52,358 bases of DNA from Chloroflexota bacterium (GTDB taxonomy: Bacteria > Chloroflexota > Anaerolineae > Aggregatilineales > Phototrophicaceae). Positions 17,550 through 25,538 of this stretch are shown here, one piece after another. The stretch lies in assembly GCA_011525385.1 (NCBI GenBank), contig WTGF01000118.1, forward strand, positions 1-52,358, written 5' to 3'. The position numbers and the translations under genes are program-made. The number at the start of each line of letters is the position of its first letter. Position 1 is the stretch's first letter. The notes under the pieces were generated by a model. That model did no database searches. It was given only the letters and a program-made list of their open reading frames with translations, and was not told where the DNA came from.

Positions 17550-17984
17550 ATGTCCACTATGAAGATTGAGTTTTCCGGCGGTGGCGTCTTCTATGCGCGC
17601 TTGCTCGAATCCGAAGCGCCCAAGACCTGCGCAACGATATTGTCACGGCTTCCTTTTGAATATCAGTTTTATCATAGTATTGTCTCGGGACAGGCGCTTG
17701 TCTGCCTGCCACCGGATCTGACCGTAGAGCGCGAGAACCAGTACGTGGCCGGAATACGCGCTGGCGCCTTGTCCTTCCTGGTCGCCGACGAGCCAGTGCT
17801 GGTCCCGGATGAGATCTACATCGCCTATGGCATTTTCATCTCGCGTGGTTTGACGGTGGATATGAAGCAACCCGTTAATGTTTTCGCCCAAATCGATGAA
17901 GACCTTGATGCGCTCGCTGTTTGCTGCCGGCGCGTGTTGATGGAAGGGGCAGAGATTATCTCCTTTAGCCTGGTGGACAAATAG
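17550..17984 (+). CDS. DUF3830 family protein (cyclophilin-like fold)
   Basis: A 144-residue cytoplasmic protein that I match to DUF3830, a family with a cyclophilin-like beta-barrel and no settled function. Supporting features are the opening strand KIEFSGGGVFYARLLESEAPKTC (about 5-27), the SGQALVCLP segment and the PDEIYIAYG stretch, where related proteins keep an open pocket. DUF3830 genes commonly sit beside ABC peptide importers and amidohydrolases, as here. It lies 14 bases before the phosphotriesterase-family gene and is probably co-transcribed with it. Confidence 0.7.
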   Translation: MSTMKIEFSGGGVFYARLLESEAPKTCATILSRLPFEYQFYHSIVSGQALVCLPPDLTVERENQYVAGIRAGALSFLVADEPVLVPDEIYIAYGIFISRGLTVDMKQPVNVFAQIDEDLDALAVCCRRVLMEGAEIISFSLVDK

Positions 17985-17998
17985 CTCAAACCAGCATC

Positions 17999-18919
17999 AT
18001 GTCTGAGCAGGGGCAGATCCATACAGTTCTGGGCGCGATCGAGCCATCAGCTCTCGGCAGAACGCTCATGCACGAGCACGTTTTCTGCGACATCTACCGC
18101 GTAACCGGACGCTTGAACGAGTTGCTCAACGATGAGGCGCTGGCCGTAGAAGAGCTGGCGGCGTTGCGGAAGGCCGGCGGGGCAGCGCTCGTCGAGGTGA
18201 CGACGCCGGATTTGGGGCGCGATCCCGAAGCGCTCTGCCGAGTCGCCGAGAAAACGGGTCTTCACATCATAATGGGAACCGGTTGGTATCGTCAGCCCTT
18301 TTACCCGCCCGAGATCGACAGATCCTTAACGAATGAACTGGCGGACAGGATCATCTCGGAACTTTCTGACGGTGTCGAAGGAACAGGAATCCGTGCTGGC
18401 ATCATTGGTGAGATTGGCGTCCATCTGGATTATGCAACGGCGCAAGAAGAGAGGGTCCTGCGGGCGGCTGCGCGGGCGCAAACGGCGACCGGCGCGCCAC
18501 TCACAACGCATGCCTCCATGTACCCTGTCGGTCTACTTCAGCTTGAAGTCCTAAAGGACGAGGGCGTGGACATGAGCCGGGTAATCATCGGTCACTGCGA
18601 TACCTGTCTCGACCAATCCTATCACTTGGCAATTCTTGAATCAGGCGCTTATGTACAGTTTGACACGGTTGGCCGCAATCACATGAATCCCGATTCGCGT
18701 CGCGCTAGCGCCTTTGCCGAGCTTGTGCGCCTTGGCTGGAAGCATAAACTGCTCCTGTCTAGCGATCGCTGTCATCGCAGTGATCTCTGTGCGTTTGGAG
18801 GGGTCGGTTATGGCTACGTGTTTACCAGGTTTTTTGACCTGTTGCGGGCTAAGGGTATTGATGATGAAACATTGAATACAATCACAATAGAGAACCCACG
18901 GCGCGCATTGGCATGGTAG
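17999..18919 (+). CDS. Phosphotriesterase-family metal-dependent hydrolase
   Basis: A 306-residue TIM-barrel hydrolase of the phosphotriesterase (PTE/PHP/lactonase) family. The binuclear site is complete: HxH at residues 25-27 (LMHEHVF), a Glu in GIIGEIG (about 137-143) at the position of PTE's carbamylated Lys (Glu, as in E. coli PHP), His in TTHASMYP and IIGHCDT, and Asp in LSSDRCHR. Such enzymes open lactones or hydrolyse phospho- and carboxylic esters. The substrate is unknown. Its neighbour and likely operon partner is the DUF3830 gene. Confidence 0.85.
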   Translation: MSEQGQIHTVLGAIEPSALGRTLMHEHVFCDIYRVTGRLNELLNDEALAVEELAALRKAGGAALVEVTTPDLGRDPEALCRVAEKTGLHIIMGTGWYRQPFYPPEIDRSLTNELADRIISELSDGVEGTGIRAGIIGEIGVHLDYATAQEERVLRAAARAQTATGAPLTTHASMYPVGLLQLEVLKDEGVDMSRVIIGHCDTCLDQSYHLAILESGAYVQFDTVGRNHMNPDSRRASAFAELVRLGWKHKLLLSSDRCHRSDLCAFGGVGYGYVFTRFFDLLRAKGIDDETLNTITIENPRRALAW

Positions 18920-19375
18920 CTTCATTGGCGCAAGCTAGGAAAAAGGTAATCTTGGCAGGTGGCGGCGGCCTATGAACTGAACAGTCAAAATCTTCCACAA
19001 CCAGCGAGTGCAGCAGCGAACAGGTTCCGGCCAATTCCGTCAGACAAGAACAAGATGACTTGGCAGCACTTGCCACGCTACGCCGAGTTAAGCAACATGG
19101 ATAGGCAGGACGGCGACGTCTCCAGTTGTTCGCAACTCCTAATGATAGGCATTGCCAGAGTTCGGCGAGGCATTCAAACGTGCAGGCTCGCCGCCGGGGA
19201 CGTAGTTTTTCATTTCCGTCCGAGATGATTTCGTGTTGGGCCGGTGGCTATGCGACTGCGGCGCGACCTTCATCTAAAGACAAACACGGTCAGACCAGGC
19301 TGGCTCGCCCGATCGCCTCTGTATAAATTTTCTGCGCGAGTATTTAGCGCTTCTTCGTATCCTCTAAAGCAGAAT
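18920..19375. other. Gene-free stretch before the sigma-factor gene
   Basis: No frame here resembles a protein family, and no tRNA or hairpin was found. The longest open frames are short and have atypical composition. It may be decayed coding sequence. The promoter of the sigma-factor gene lies just beyond it. Confidence 0.4.
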
Positions 19376-19404
19376 TTGCCTTCGGTTTAGCGCGACAATA
19401 TAAT
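19376..19404 (+). promoter_or_regulatory. Sigma-70-like promoter of the sigma-factor gene
   Basis: TTGCCT followed by a 17-bp spacer and a perfect TATAAT (19399-19404). The -10 box overlaps the most upstream ATG of the downstream frame (19403), so that ATG cannot be the start on this transcript. The leader before 19550 would be about 140 nt. Confidence 0.55.
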
Positions 19405-19549
19405 GTACGTAAATAAAACTAAGCCTCCGCGTCAGTTCCCGTGTATCATTGGCAGAAAGCTCGCTAGACAAGATACCCCCAACTGCAAATTGACGGGTTA
19501 TGCAGTTCAAAGCATAATTCTGTTGACGAAGGGCAGGAACGTGCAGTCA

Positions 19550-20203
19550 ATGACTGATTATCGTAAATGGGTCCTGCGGGCACAATGCGGCGACAAAGCC
19601 GAGCGCGATGACGCTTTCGATCATTTAGTGCGCGATTTTCAGGGAATGGTCTATAGCCTTGCTTATGGCAGGCTGAGCGATACGCAGTTGGCCGAAGACG
19701 TCGCGCAGGAAGCCCTGTTGGCCGCATACAAGCAGATCAATCAGTTGCAGGATGTTGCCGCTTTTCCCGTTTGGCTGCGGCGCATTGTTTTGACACAAGT
19801 TGACCGTATTCAACGCCGAAAGCGGGTTGTTGCCGAGGCTGTAGAATTATCGCAAGACACAGCCAGCGGCGATCCATCGCCGGAAGACTTGCTGGAAGCG
19901 AGTGAATTGCGAGAAAAACTGCGGGCGGCCGTTGCTGCTTTGCCCGCAAATGAACGCGATGTCACGCGCGATTACTACTTCGAGGGCGAAACTCAGCGCG
20001 AGATTTCCGAACGGTTGAACATTCCTCTGGCGACCGTCAAGAAGCGCCTGCAATACGCCCGCCAGCACCTGCGCGGCTTGATCAGCGGATTTAACGAGAC
20101 GCTGGATCGCGCGATATCCGGCGACTCCAGATCCAAGGATCAATATCAGCCGGCTTACGTTTACATTCGTCAGCGCCGACGGCGCAATGTCGACCAGACT
20201 TAA
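19550..20203 (+). CDS. ECF-type RNA polymerase sigma factor
   Basis: A 217-residue sigma-70 family protein of the extracytoplasmic-function type. Region 2 runs through FQGMVYSLAYGRLSDTQLAEDVAQEALLAAYKQINQL, about residues 30-66. Region 4 with its helix-turn-helix (YFEGETQREISERLNIPLATVKKRLQYARQHL) covers about 142-173, and a basic C-terminal tail of about 40 residues follows. I start at the ATG 19550 because the promoter -10 box overlaps the upstream ATG; a GTG at 19541 with AAGGGC upstream is an equal alternative. No anti-sigma gene adjoins. It converges on the secreted subtilase gene across a shared terminator. Confidence 0.85.
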   Translation: MTDYRKWVLRAQCGDKAERDDAFDHLVRDFQGMVYSLAYGRLSDTQLAEDVAQEALLAAYKQINQLQDVAAFPVWLRRIVLTQVDRIQRRKRVVAEAVELSQDTASGDPSPEDLLEASELREKLRAAVAALPANERDVTRDYYFEGETQREISERLNIPLATVKKRLQYARQHLRGLISGFNETLDRAISGDSRSKDQYQPAYVYIRQRRRRNVDQT

Positions 20204-20220
20204 GAGACGATAGGCCAACA

Positions 20221-20256
20221 ACAAAAAGGGGCGGAACCAGGCCCGCCCCTTTTTGT
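20221..20256. terminator. Bidirectional rho-independent terminator
   Basis: A perfect 14-bp stem, ACAAAAAGGGGCGG (20221-20234) and its complement (20243-20256), has an 8-nt loop. The A-run on one side and T-run on the other let it work in both directions. It serves the sigma-factor gene from the left and the subtilase gene from the right. Confidence 0.9.
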
Positions 20257-20274
20257 CATTTGTCGCTTTTGAAT

Positions 20275-21459
20275 TTAGCTGCCCGGCACGACCTGGCAGG
20301 CTCCCTGCTTCATGCAGGTCCAGGTCATGTCGCCACCATCCAGATGCAACTGCGAACCCATGCCCTCCAAGACAGCAGCCATTGCAGAAACGTAAGGCGC
20401 GGAGAAGCTGGTACCGTTGAGCGCCTTGTAGCCGTTATCAAGATAGGTGGTATGAACATCGCGACCAGGCGCCCAGATATCACCGCCCTTGTTGCTAAAG
20501 CTGCTGCGCGCGCCGTTGGGATCAACAGCGCCGACAGCGACAACGTTCTCGTAACGCGCTGGGTACCCTGGCGCGCTGCCGCCGCTGTTACCGGCCGAAG
20601 CGATTACGGTGACCCCGTTGTTGACCGCGTAATCCACGGCGTCTTTTGTCACCTGCGAGCCGACCATGCTGCCAAGTGACAGGTTAACAATATCGGCGCC
20701 CTCGTCCGCGGCGTAAACGATACCCGCCGCGACATCCGCCATTGAGCCGCTGCCAGCGGGTCCCAAAACACGCACCGGCAAGATTGAAGCGTTCGGCGCG
20801 AATCCGGCGATGCCGATACCGTTGTCGATATTGGCGGCGATGATACCAGCGACCGAACAACCATGCCCGAATACATCGTCTGGATCATCATCGTCATCCA
20901 CAAAATCGTAGCCGTTGTCCAGCACGCGGTCCTCCAAGTCCTCATGGCTCATGCAGACCCCGGTGTCGATGACAGCCACCGTGACCGGTCGCAGATCGTC
21001 CATTTCGTTCCAGGCGGTTTCCGCCTGAATATGCGGCAAAGCCCACTGACGATCGTAATCGGGATCGCTAGGCGGGATATCGAAGTTCACGCTGACAAAG
21101 AAGTCTTGCTCGATTAACTCGACATCGCTGTCAAAGGTGAAATTCATACCGAAGCCGTCGGGTAGATCCACAACCCAGATTTCCAGTTCATCAATGCGCT
21201 CGACGATAGTAGCGCCGATACGGTCGACGTATTCCCATTTCTCGCTTTCCGGCGTGTTCGGGTCGTAGTGGATGACCCAATTGCCGGTCGGCTTGGCCTT
21301 ATAAACCGGCAACACGCGGGTACTGTCAGGCTCGCCCTGATTCGTGCCGCCGAGGATGAACTCGCTGGGCGGGAACTCGCTAGCCAAGGCCGGAAGCATG
21401 ACTCCCAGCGTCAGCAGCAGGGTGAGGCTCAGGATGGTCGCTCGTCTAATGCAAATCAT
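20275..21459 (-). CDS. Secreted subtilisin-like serine protease (S8)
   Basis: A 394-residue extracellular protease. Signal peptide is residues 1-27 (cut near ALAS). A prodomain-like segment covers about 28-130. The S8 catalytic domain has Asp165 (VAVIDTGV), His199 (FGHGCSVAG, with CS where most relatives have TH), the oxyanion Asn291 (ASAGNSGG) and Ser351 (NGTSFSAPYVSAM), so the triad is complete. There is no C-terminal anchor or repeat domain. The mature enzyme is expected to degrade external protein. It converges on the ECF sigma gene and shares its terminator; a regulatory link is conceivable but unproven. Confidence 0.92.
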   Translation of the reverse strand: MICIRRATILSLTLLLTLGVMLPALASEFPPSEFILGGTNQGEPDSTRVLPVYKAKPTGNWVIHYDPNTPESEKWEYVDRIGATIVERIDELEIWVVDLPDGFGMNFTFDSDVELIEQDFFVSVNFDIPPSDPDYDRQWALPHIQAETAWNEMDDLRPVTVAVIDTGVCMSHEDLEDRVLDNGYDFVDDDDDPDDVFGHGCSVAGIIAANIDNGIGIAGFAPNASILPVRVLGPAGSGSMADVAAGIVYAADEGADIVNLSLGSMVGSQVTKDAVDYAVNNGVTVIASAGNSGGSAPGYPARYENVVAVGAVDPNGARSSFSNKGGDIWAPGRDVHTTYLDNGYKALNGTSFSAPYVSAMAAVLEGMGSQLHLDGGDMTWTCMKQGACQVVPGS

Positions 21460-21499
21460 GGAGAATCCCTTCGTCTACATTATGGACTTGCGTCTTCGA

Positions 21500-23134
21500 T
21501 CAGTAGGTCGAAATCTGTGTTTCTTTTGCCGTGATGAATTCAAGCAGCGCCGGAACGCCTTCTTGTGTATTTTGGATGCCGCGCTTGATCGCCGGGATAA
21601 TCTGATCAGGCGATTCGACGCGCTCGCCGTAGCCGCCGAAGGCTCTTGCCATGTCCGCGTAATGACCGGAGATGTCGGTACTGCGAAACTTTTCGGTGGA
21701 CACGGGCATAATGGGAATCTCAATCGCCATTGAGAAGTTGTTGAAAAGCACTGACAAAATCGGGATTCTTTCGCGCACAGCGGTCTCGAAATCCATCCCG
21801 GTGAAACCGATAGCGGCATCTCCCCATACATTAACACAGAGCGCATCGGGGCGGGCCAGTTTCGCGCCCATCGCCAGCCCGAGGCCGTAACCGAGCTGCG
21901 TCGTCTTGCCCCAACCAAGATAGGTCAGCGGCGCGACAGACTGCCAAAAGGGCGACAATTGGTCGCGTGGGCTGCCGGCATCGTGCGTGATGATCGTGTT
22001 CTTGACATCGACTGTGCGCAGCAGATCCCAGATGACGCGATAAGGCGACAGCGGCGCCTCATCCGATGTGAGCTTCGGCATCCACTGATCGAGCCATTCC
22101 GCCTTAACCGCCGCAATTTCCGCCGCGGCTGCCGACATGCGCGCTTCGGACGCGCCCTTGCAACGAGCGCGTAGGGCATCCACCAGCCCGTCTAAGATTA
22201 AGCCGGCATCGCCAACGAGGGCGATTTCCGCGGGCAGGTCTTTGTTGATGTCGGCTGGATCTACTGTCGCGTGGATCACCCGTTTCCCAGCTGGAATCTT
22301 GATACCAAAGTTTGTGCGCGTGAAACTGCAGCCAATGCCGAAAATCAGATCCGCCTTGCTCAGGAAGTGATGCACCGGCTTGGGGATCGACCGTCCGCCG
22401 GAACCCAAGGCCAAGGGATGATTTTCCGGGAAGGCGCTCTTGCCGCCCAAGCTCGTTGTCAGCGGCGCGCCAAGCAGTTCAGCCAATTCTTTCAGCGAAT
22501 CCCAAGCCTTGGCGTAATGCACGCCCTGGCCCGCATAGATCACTGGACGCTCGGCTGCAAGCAATGCCTCGGCCGCGTCTTCGATCGCCGCGCGTTCTGG
22601 ACCGTAGCGCAAGGCAGGCGCCGGCGTCGGATCGAAGGAGTCGGCGATTTCCTCGGCAAACAAATCAGACGGGAATTCCACCAGGACCGGGCGCGGTCGG
22701 CCATTGCGGACTTGGGTGAAGGCGCGCCGCATCGCTTCCGGCACGGCTTCGGCCACGGTGACCTGTTCGCAGGATTTCGTCACCTGGCGATAATTCAGGG
22801 CGGAACTGAAATTCGGCTGGATCTGGGCGATGCGCCGCGGATAGCCGGCCGGCAGCACGACGATCGGCGCGGAATCGCCAAAGGCTTGCGCGACCCCGCC
22901 GAAGGCATTTTCAGATCCCGGTCCGCTCTGCATACAGAATACGCCGATCTTTTCACCGGAGGTCACGCGGCTCATCGCATCAGCCATGTGCAGTCCGATC
23001 CGTTCTTGTCGCACGATAATGGGACGGATGTCCAATTTCGCCGCGGCTTCAATCAGCGGGTTCACCGGATAGGCGAACAGGTACTCGACCCCTTCCGCTT
23101 TGAGAACTTTGGCAACCGCATCGGCCACTTTCAT
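21500..23134 (-). CDS. Thiamine-diphosphate enzyme, acetolactate-synthase-like
   Basis: A 544-residue ThDP-dependent enzyme with the three domains of the acetolactate synthase/pyruvate oxidase superfamily. The Pyr domain has the activating Glu44 (VRQERIG). The central domain carries the GIGCSFTRTNFG-type stretch. The PP domain holds the cofactor motif WGDAAIGFTGMDFETAVRERIP leading to the NN of LFNNFSMA (about 455-490). Relatives include 2-hydroxyacyl-CoA lyase and benzoylformate-decarboxylase-like enzymes, so the name is left general. It is unlikely to be the anabolic IlvB, since no ilvN or ilvC adjoins. It stands alone on the minus strand, with a nitrilase-family gene 225 bases upstream in the same direction. 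Confidence 0.85.
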   Translation of the reverse strand: MKVADAVAKVLKAEGVEYLFAYPVNPLIEAAAKLDIRPIIVRQERIGLHMADAMSRVTSGEKIGVFCMQSGPGSENAFGGVAQAFGDSAPIVVLPAGYPRRIAQIQPNFSSALNYRQVTKSCEQVTVAEAVPEAMRRAFTQVRNGRPRPVLVEFPSDLFAEEIADSFDPTPAPALRYGPERAAIEDAAEALLAAERPVIYAGQGVHYAKAWDSLKELAELLGAPLTTSLGGKSAFPENHPLALGSGGRSIPKPVHHFLSKADLIFGIGCSFTRTNFGIKIPAGKRVIHATVDPADINKDLPAEIALVGDAGLILDGLVDALRARCKGASEARMSAAAAEIAAVKAEWLDQWMPKLTSDEAPLSPYRVIWDLLRTVDVKNTIITHDAGSPRDQLSPFWQSVAPLTYLGWGKTTQLGYGLGLAMGAKLARPDALCVNVWGDAAIGFTGMDFETAVRERIPILSVLFNNFSMAIEIPIMPVSTEKFRSTDISGHYADMARAFGGYGERVESPDQIIPAIKRGIQNTQEGVPALLEFITAKETQISTY

Positions 23135-23359
23135 TTGAGCCCAATTCCTCTAATGCGCCAAAAGCGCAGAGCGAGAACCATTACCGATGTTATCATGCGA
23201 GCCATGACAGGTCAAACATGATGATTATGGACATGCCCATTCGCTGGCGGACAAGTTACGCCTCCCATTCGGGAGCTTCGACGGATAGCGCTAAATCCCT
23301 TTACGCAAGCTGGGGCGATTGCGTCGCAGTCCGCGTCAGTCAGCAGGATGCGCCTCAGC

Positions 23360-24304
23360 CTATTCCAAACGCTGGCGATTCACTTCAAAGGTGAAGACAT
23401 CGTCGCGCGCGTAACCGCCGGTGACGTCGAGGGTCATTTGTTCCTCCAATATGCGCCGCGGGTCGAGATCGGCGTAGATGATGGTTTCCTCGCCAGCAAC
23501 CGGCTCCACCAGATACTCGCCATCCGGACCGATAATGGCGCTGCCGCCATGCAAAAGGAGCGCATCCGGTTGAGCGCGCAATTCATCACTCAACTCGAGC
23601 TCCCCAGGAATATCGGCAACAGGAAGTATGCTGCCGGCGGCCAGGACAAAGGCGCGTCCCTCAAATGCGTAATGACGACTGGCGATCAGATGGCTCTCTT
23701 TCAGGGCTGGCCAAAGCGCCACATGAACGATTTCATTGCTGAGATGTAGCGCTTGCCGCGCATGCGGCATCCAATGTTCCCAACAGATCAAACCGCCAAC
23801 GCGACCGGCCGCCGTGTCCACGGCTTTCAAGCCGGCGCCGTCGCCTTGCGCCCAAAGCATTTGCTCGCTGAATGTCGGCCGTAGCTTACGATGATGATTT
23901 ACCAGTTCGCCGTTCGCGTCAATGACAAGCAGGCTATTGTAGAGGCTGCGGTTGCCGCGCCCTTTGAGCACTCGCTCGTTGATGCCCAGCACAAGAACGA
24001 CGTCGAGGTCCTTGGCTAGCGTACGGATCCGCAGCAATTCCGGACCCTCGATGGTCATGCTGTTTTCGCATAGCCGGGCATAAACGTCTTTGGTCGGCGC
24101 ATGATCCCAGAGCGCGGCAGTGGGCGCATAATCCAGCCAAGCCGGGTAACCGGGGAACCAGGTTTCGCCCAGTGTGATTAGTTGCGCGCCGTTGCGGGCC
24201 GCCTCTCTAATGAGTGAGCAGCCTTTTTCAAGGCACCTGGGCAGATCATAGTAGGGAGCGCGAGCCTGAATGATAGCGGCTCTGATTGTATACGGCACGA
24301 TCAT
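23360..24304 (-). CDS. Nitrilase-family carbon-nitrogen hydrolase
   Basis: A 314-residue member of the nitrilase branch of the C-N hydrolase superfamily. The catalytic triad is complete: Glu47 (TLGETWFPGYP), Lys140 (HHRKLRPT) and Cys174 (GLICWEHWMP). The CWEHWMP form around the Cys is typical of true nitrilases and cyanide hydratases and not amidases, so conversion of an organic nitrile to a carboxylic acid plus ammonia is the best guess. There is no signal peptide. Length is near the usual 310-350. The ThDP enzyme lies downstream on the same strand, and gatC lies upstream. Confidence 0.85.
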   Translation of the reverse strand: MIVPYTIRAAIIQARAPYYDLPRCLEKGCSLIREAARNGAQLITLGETWFPGYPAWLDYAPTAALWDHAPTKDVYARLCENSMTIEGPELLRIRTLAKDLDVVLVLGINERVLKGRGNRSLYNSLLVIDANGELVNHHRKLRPTFSEQMLWAQGDGAGLKAVDTAAGRVGGLICWEHWMPHARQALHLSNEIVHVALWPALKESHLIASRHYAFEGRAFVLAAGSILPVADIPGELELSDELRAQPDALLLHGGSAIIGPDGEYLVEPVAGEETIIYADLDPRRILEEQMTLDVTGGYARDDVFTFEVNRQRLE

Positions 24305-24412
24305 GCTTTCCCGGCAATCTTTATCCGGTCGAAGGCGTTGACTTATATGTCAACAATTATGGAGTCTGCCTCCAAGGATGGCGGAAGTTTCGCGGAACGG
24401 CGCTGCTCGGCC

Positions 24413-24715
24413 CTAGTCGCTATCGAGAACCGCGCGTACTCGAAATTGCTCGCCATCGCTATCGGGCGCGTTCGCGACCACATCGTCAAGCGGCAAGGCG
24501 TCACCCGCCAAATCCGGGCGCAACACGTTGGTCAAGGGCAGGACGGACGAGGTCGGATCGATATGTGATGTATCCAGTTCTTCGAGCTTCTGGAAGTAAC
24601 CCAGTATCGCAGACAACTGCCGCTGAAAGAGCTGGACATCTTCGTCACTCAGATCGAGGCGGGCCAAATCGGCAATGGCTCGCACATCTTCCGCCGAAAG
24701 CAGCGACTCTGACAT
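24413..24715 (-). CDS. gatC: Asp/Glu-tRNA amidotransferase subunit C (GatC)
   Basis: A 100-residue protein matching GatC over its length: the N-terminal helix SAEDVRAIADLARLDLSDED (about 7-26), the FQRQLSAILGYFQKLEELDT helix, and the conserved proline-rich PLTNVLRPD segment (about 60-68) that threads between GatA and GatB. The complex turns Glu-tRNA(Gln) or Asp-tRNA(Asn) into the amide form. GAGG lies at good distance before the start. gatA and gatB are not in the window, so the subunit gene stands alone. Confidence 0.9.
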   Translation of the reverse strand: MSESLLSAEDVRAIADLARLDLSDEDVQLFQRQLSAILGYFQKLEELDTSHIDPTSSVLPLTNVLRPDLAGDALPLDDVVANAPDSDGEQFRVRAVLDSD

Positions 24716-24865
24716 ATCATGTCCTCAACGCCGACAACCCGAACAATGCCGCAAGTGTAACCCTGGAATCCACTAGATTGTAGCATCAGAATATTGGAAA
24801 TCTCGAAAGCGCTGGCAGTTTCGTGTACACTCGAACCTGCGACTAGCAATCCAAGGAGTTGAAAG

Positions 24866-25429
24866 ATGTTGGCCTCTGTTAATCGAGACGAAGCCTTGCG
24901 GTTGTTAAGGGTCGAACATGCCGCTGTTTACAAGTTAATTGATGATTTAACCGACGCAGAGATGACGCGCCGCGACACTATCCGATATGGCTTGTACGCC
25001 GATCAGGAATGCTCTTTCAAGGACCTGCTTGCGCATCTCATATGCTACGAAGGGCTAGCATTGGAGGCGATCGCCGCCTGGCGCGCGGGTGAAAAGCACT
25101 GGGTGATCGACGCCGTCGACGATGCCCGCGCCAGCCGGGACATTCACTATGGCGGTATCGCCGACCGCGCCCGTCTCAGCCTGGACGAGCAGATTGAGGA
25201 ATATCGGCAGAAGAGCGCAGAGTTGGAATCGGCGCTGGCCGATATGCTGGATGAGCAGTGGCGCGAACCGGCATTCTATCCAACGCGCGGAGGCGCGGAC
25301 CTGGGCGGCATGATCGAAAGCATCATGGTAAGTCCGCCTCGACCCATGTATCGGCACTTACCGGTCCACATTCCCGATGCCAATGCATACATCGGCAGTC
25401 TGCGCCGAAGTCCCGTAGCCAAGTCCTAA
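24866..25429 (+). CDS. DinB-like / ClbS-DfsB-type four-helix protein
   Basis: A 187-residue all-helical protein resembling the DinB/YfiT-like metal-binding superfamily, ClbS/DfsB branch. Histidines spaced for the metal site are in DLLAHLICYE (about residue 57) and in MYRHLPVHIPD (about 163-170). Members include thiol transferases and colibactin-resistance hydrolases, and no substrate can be inferred here. AAGGAG precedes the ATG. It is a single gene between divergent gatC and the LCP gene. Confidence 0.7.
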   Translation: MLASVNRDEALRLLRVEHAAVYKLIDDLTDAEMTRRDTIRYGLYADQECSFKDLLAHLICYEGLALEAIAAWRAGEKHWVIDAVDDARASRDIHYGGIADRARLSLDEQIEEYRQKSAELESALADMLDEQWREPAFYPTRGGADLGGMIESIMVSPPRPMYRHLPVHIPDANAYIGSLRRSPVAKS

Positions 25430-25461
25430 GACAAGTCTCGCGCCGCACCTTCGTCGTGCTA

Positions 25462-25470
25462 TGATATAAT
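25462..25470 (+). promoter_or_regulatory. Extended -10 promoter of the LCP gene
   Basis: TGATATAAT, an extended -10 element (TG at 25462-25463, TATAAT at 25465-25470), stands about 70 bases before the LCP start. No good -35 is seen, which extended -10 promoters can do without. Confidence 0.5.
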
Positions 25471-25538
25471 TCGCATCTGTTTAACCGCGGAAAACCGGCA
25501 CAGCAAAGTCGAGCTGGGGCCGGCATAGGCCACATTGA

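Noticed and set aside
19403..19549. Upstream ATG extending the sigma factor by 49 residues
   Set aside because: The ATG overlaps a perfect -10 box, and the extension has no sigma-factor resemblance.
22271..23221. 316-codon plus-strand frame opposite the ThDP enzyme
   Set aside because: It is Arg/His-rich with no family features, while the ThDP enzyme is complete on the other strand.
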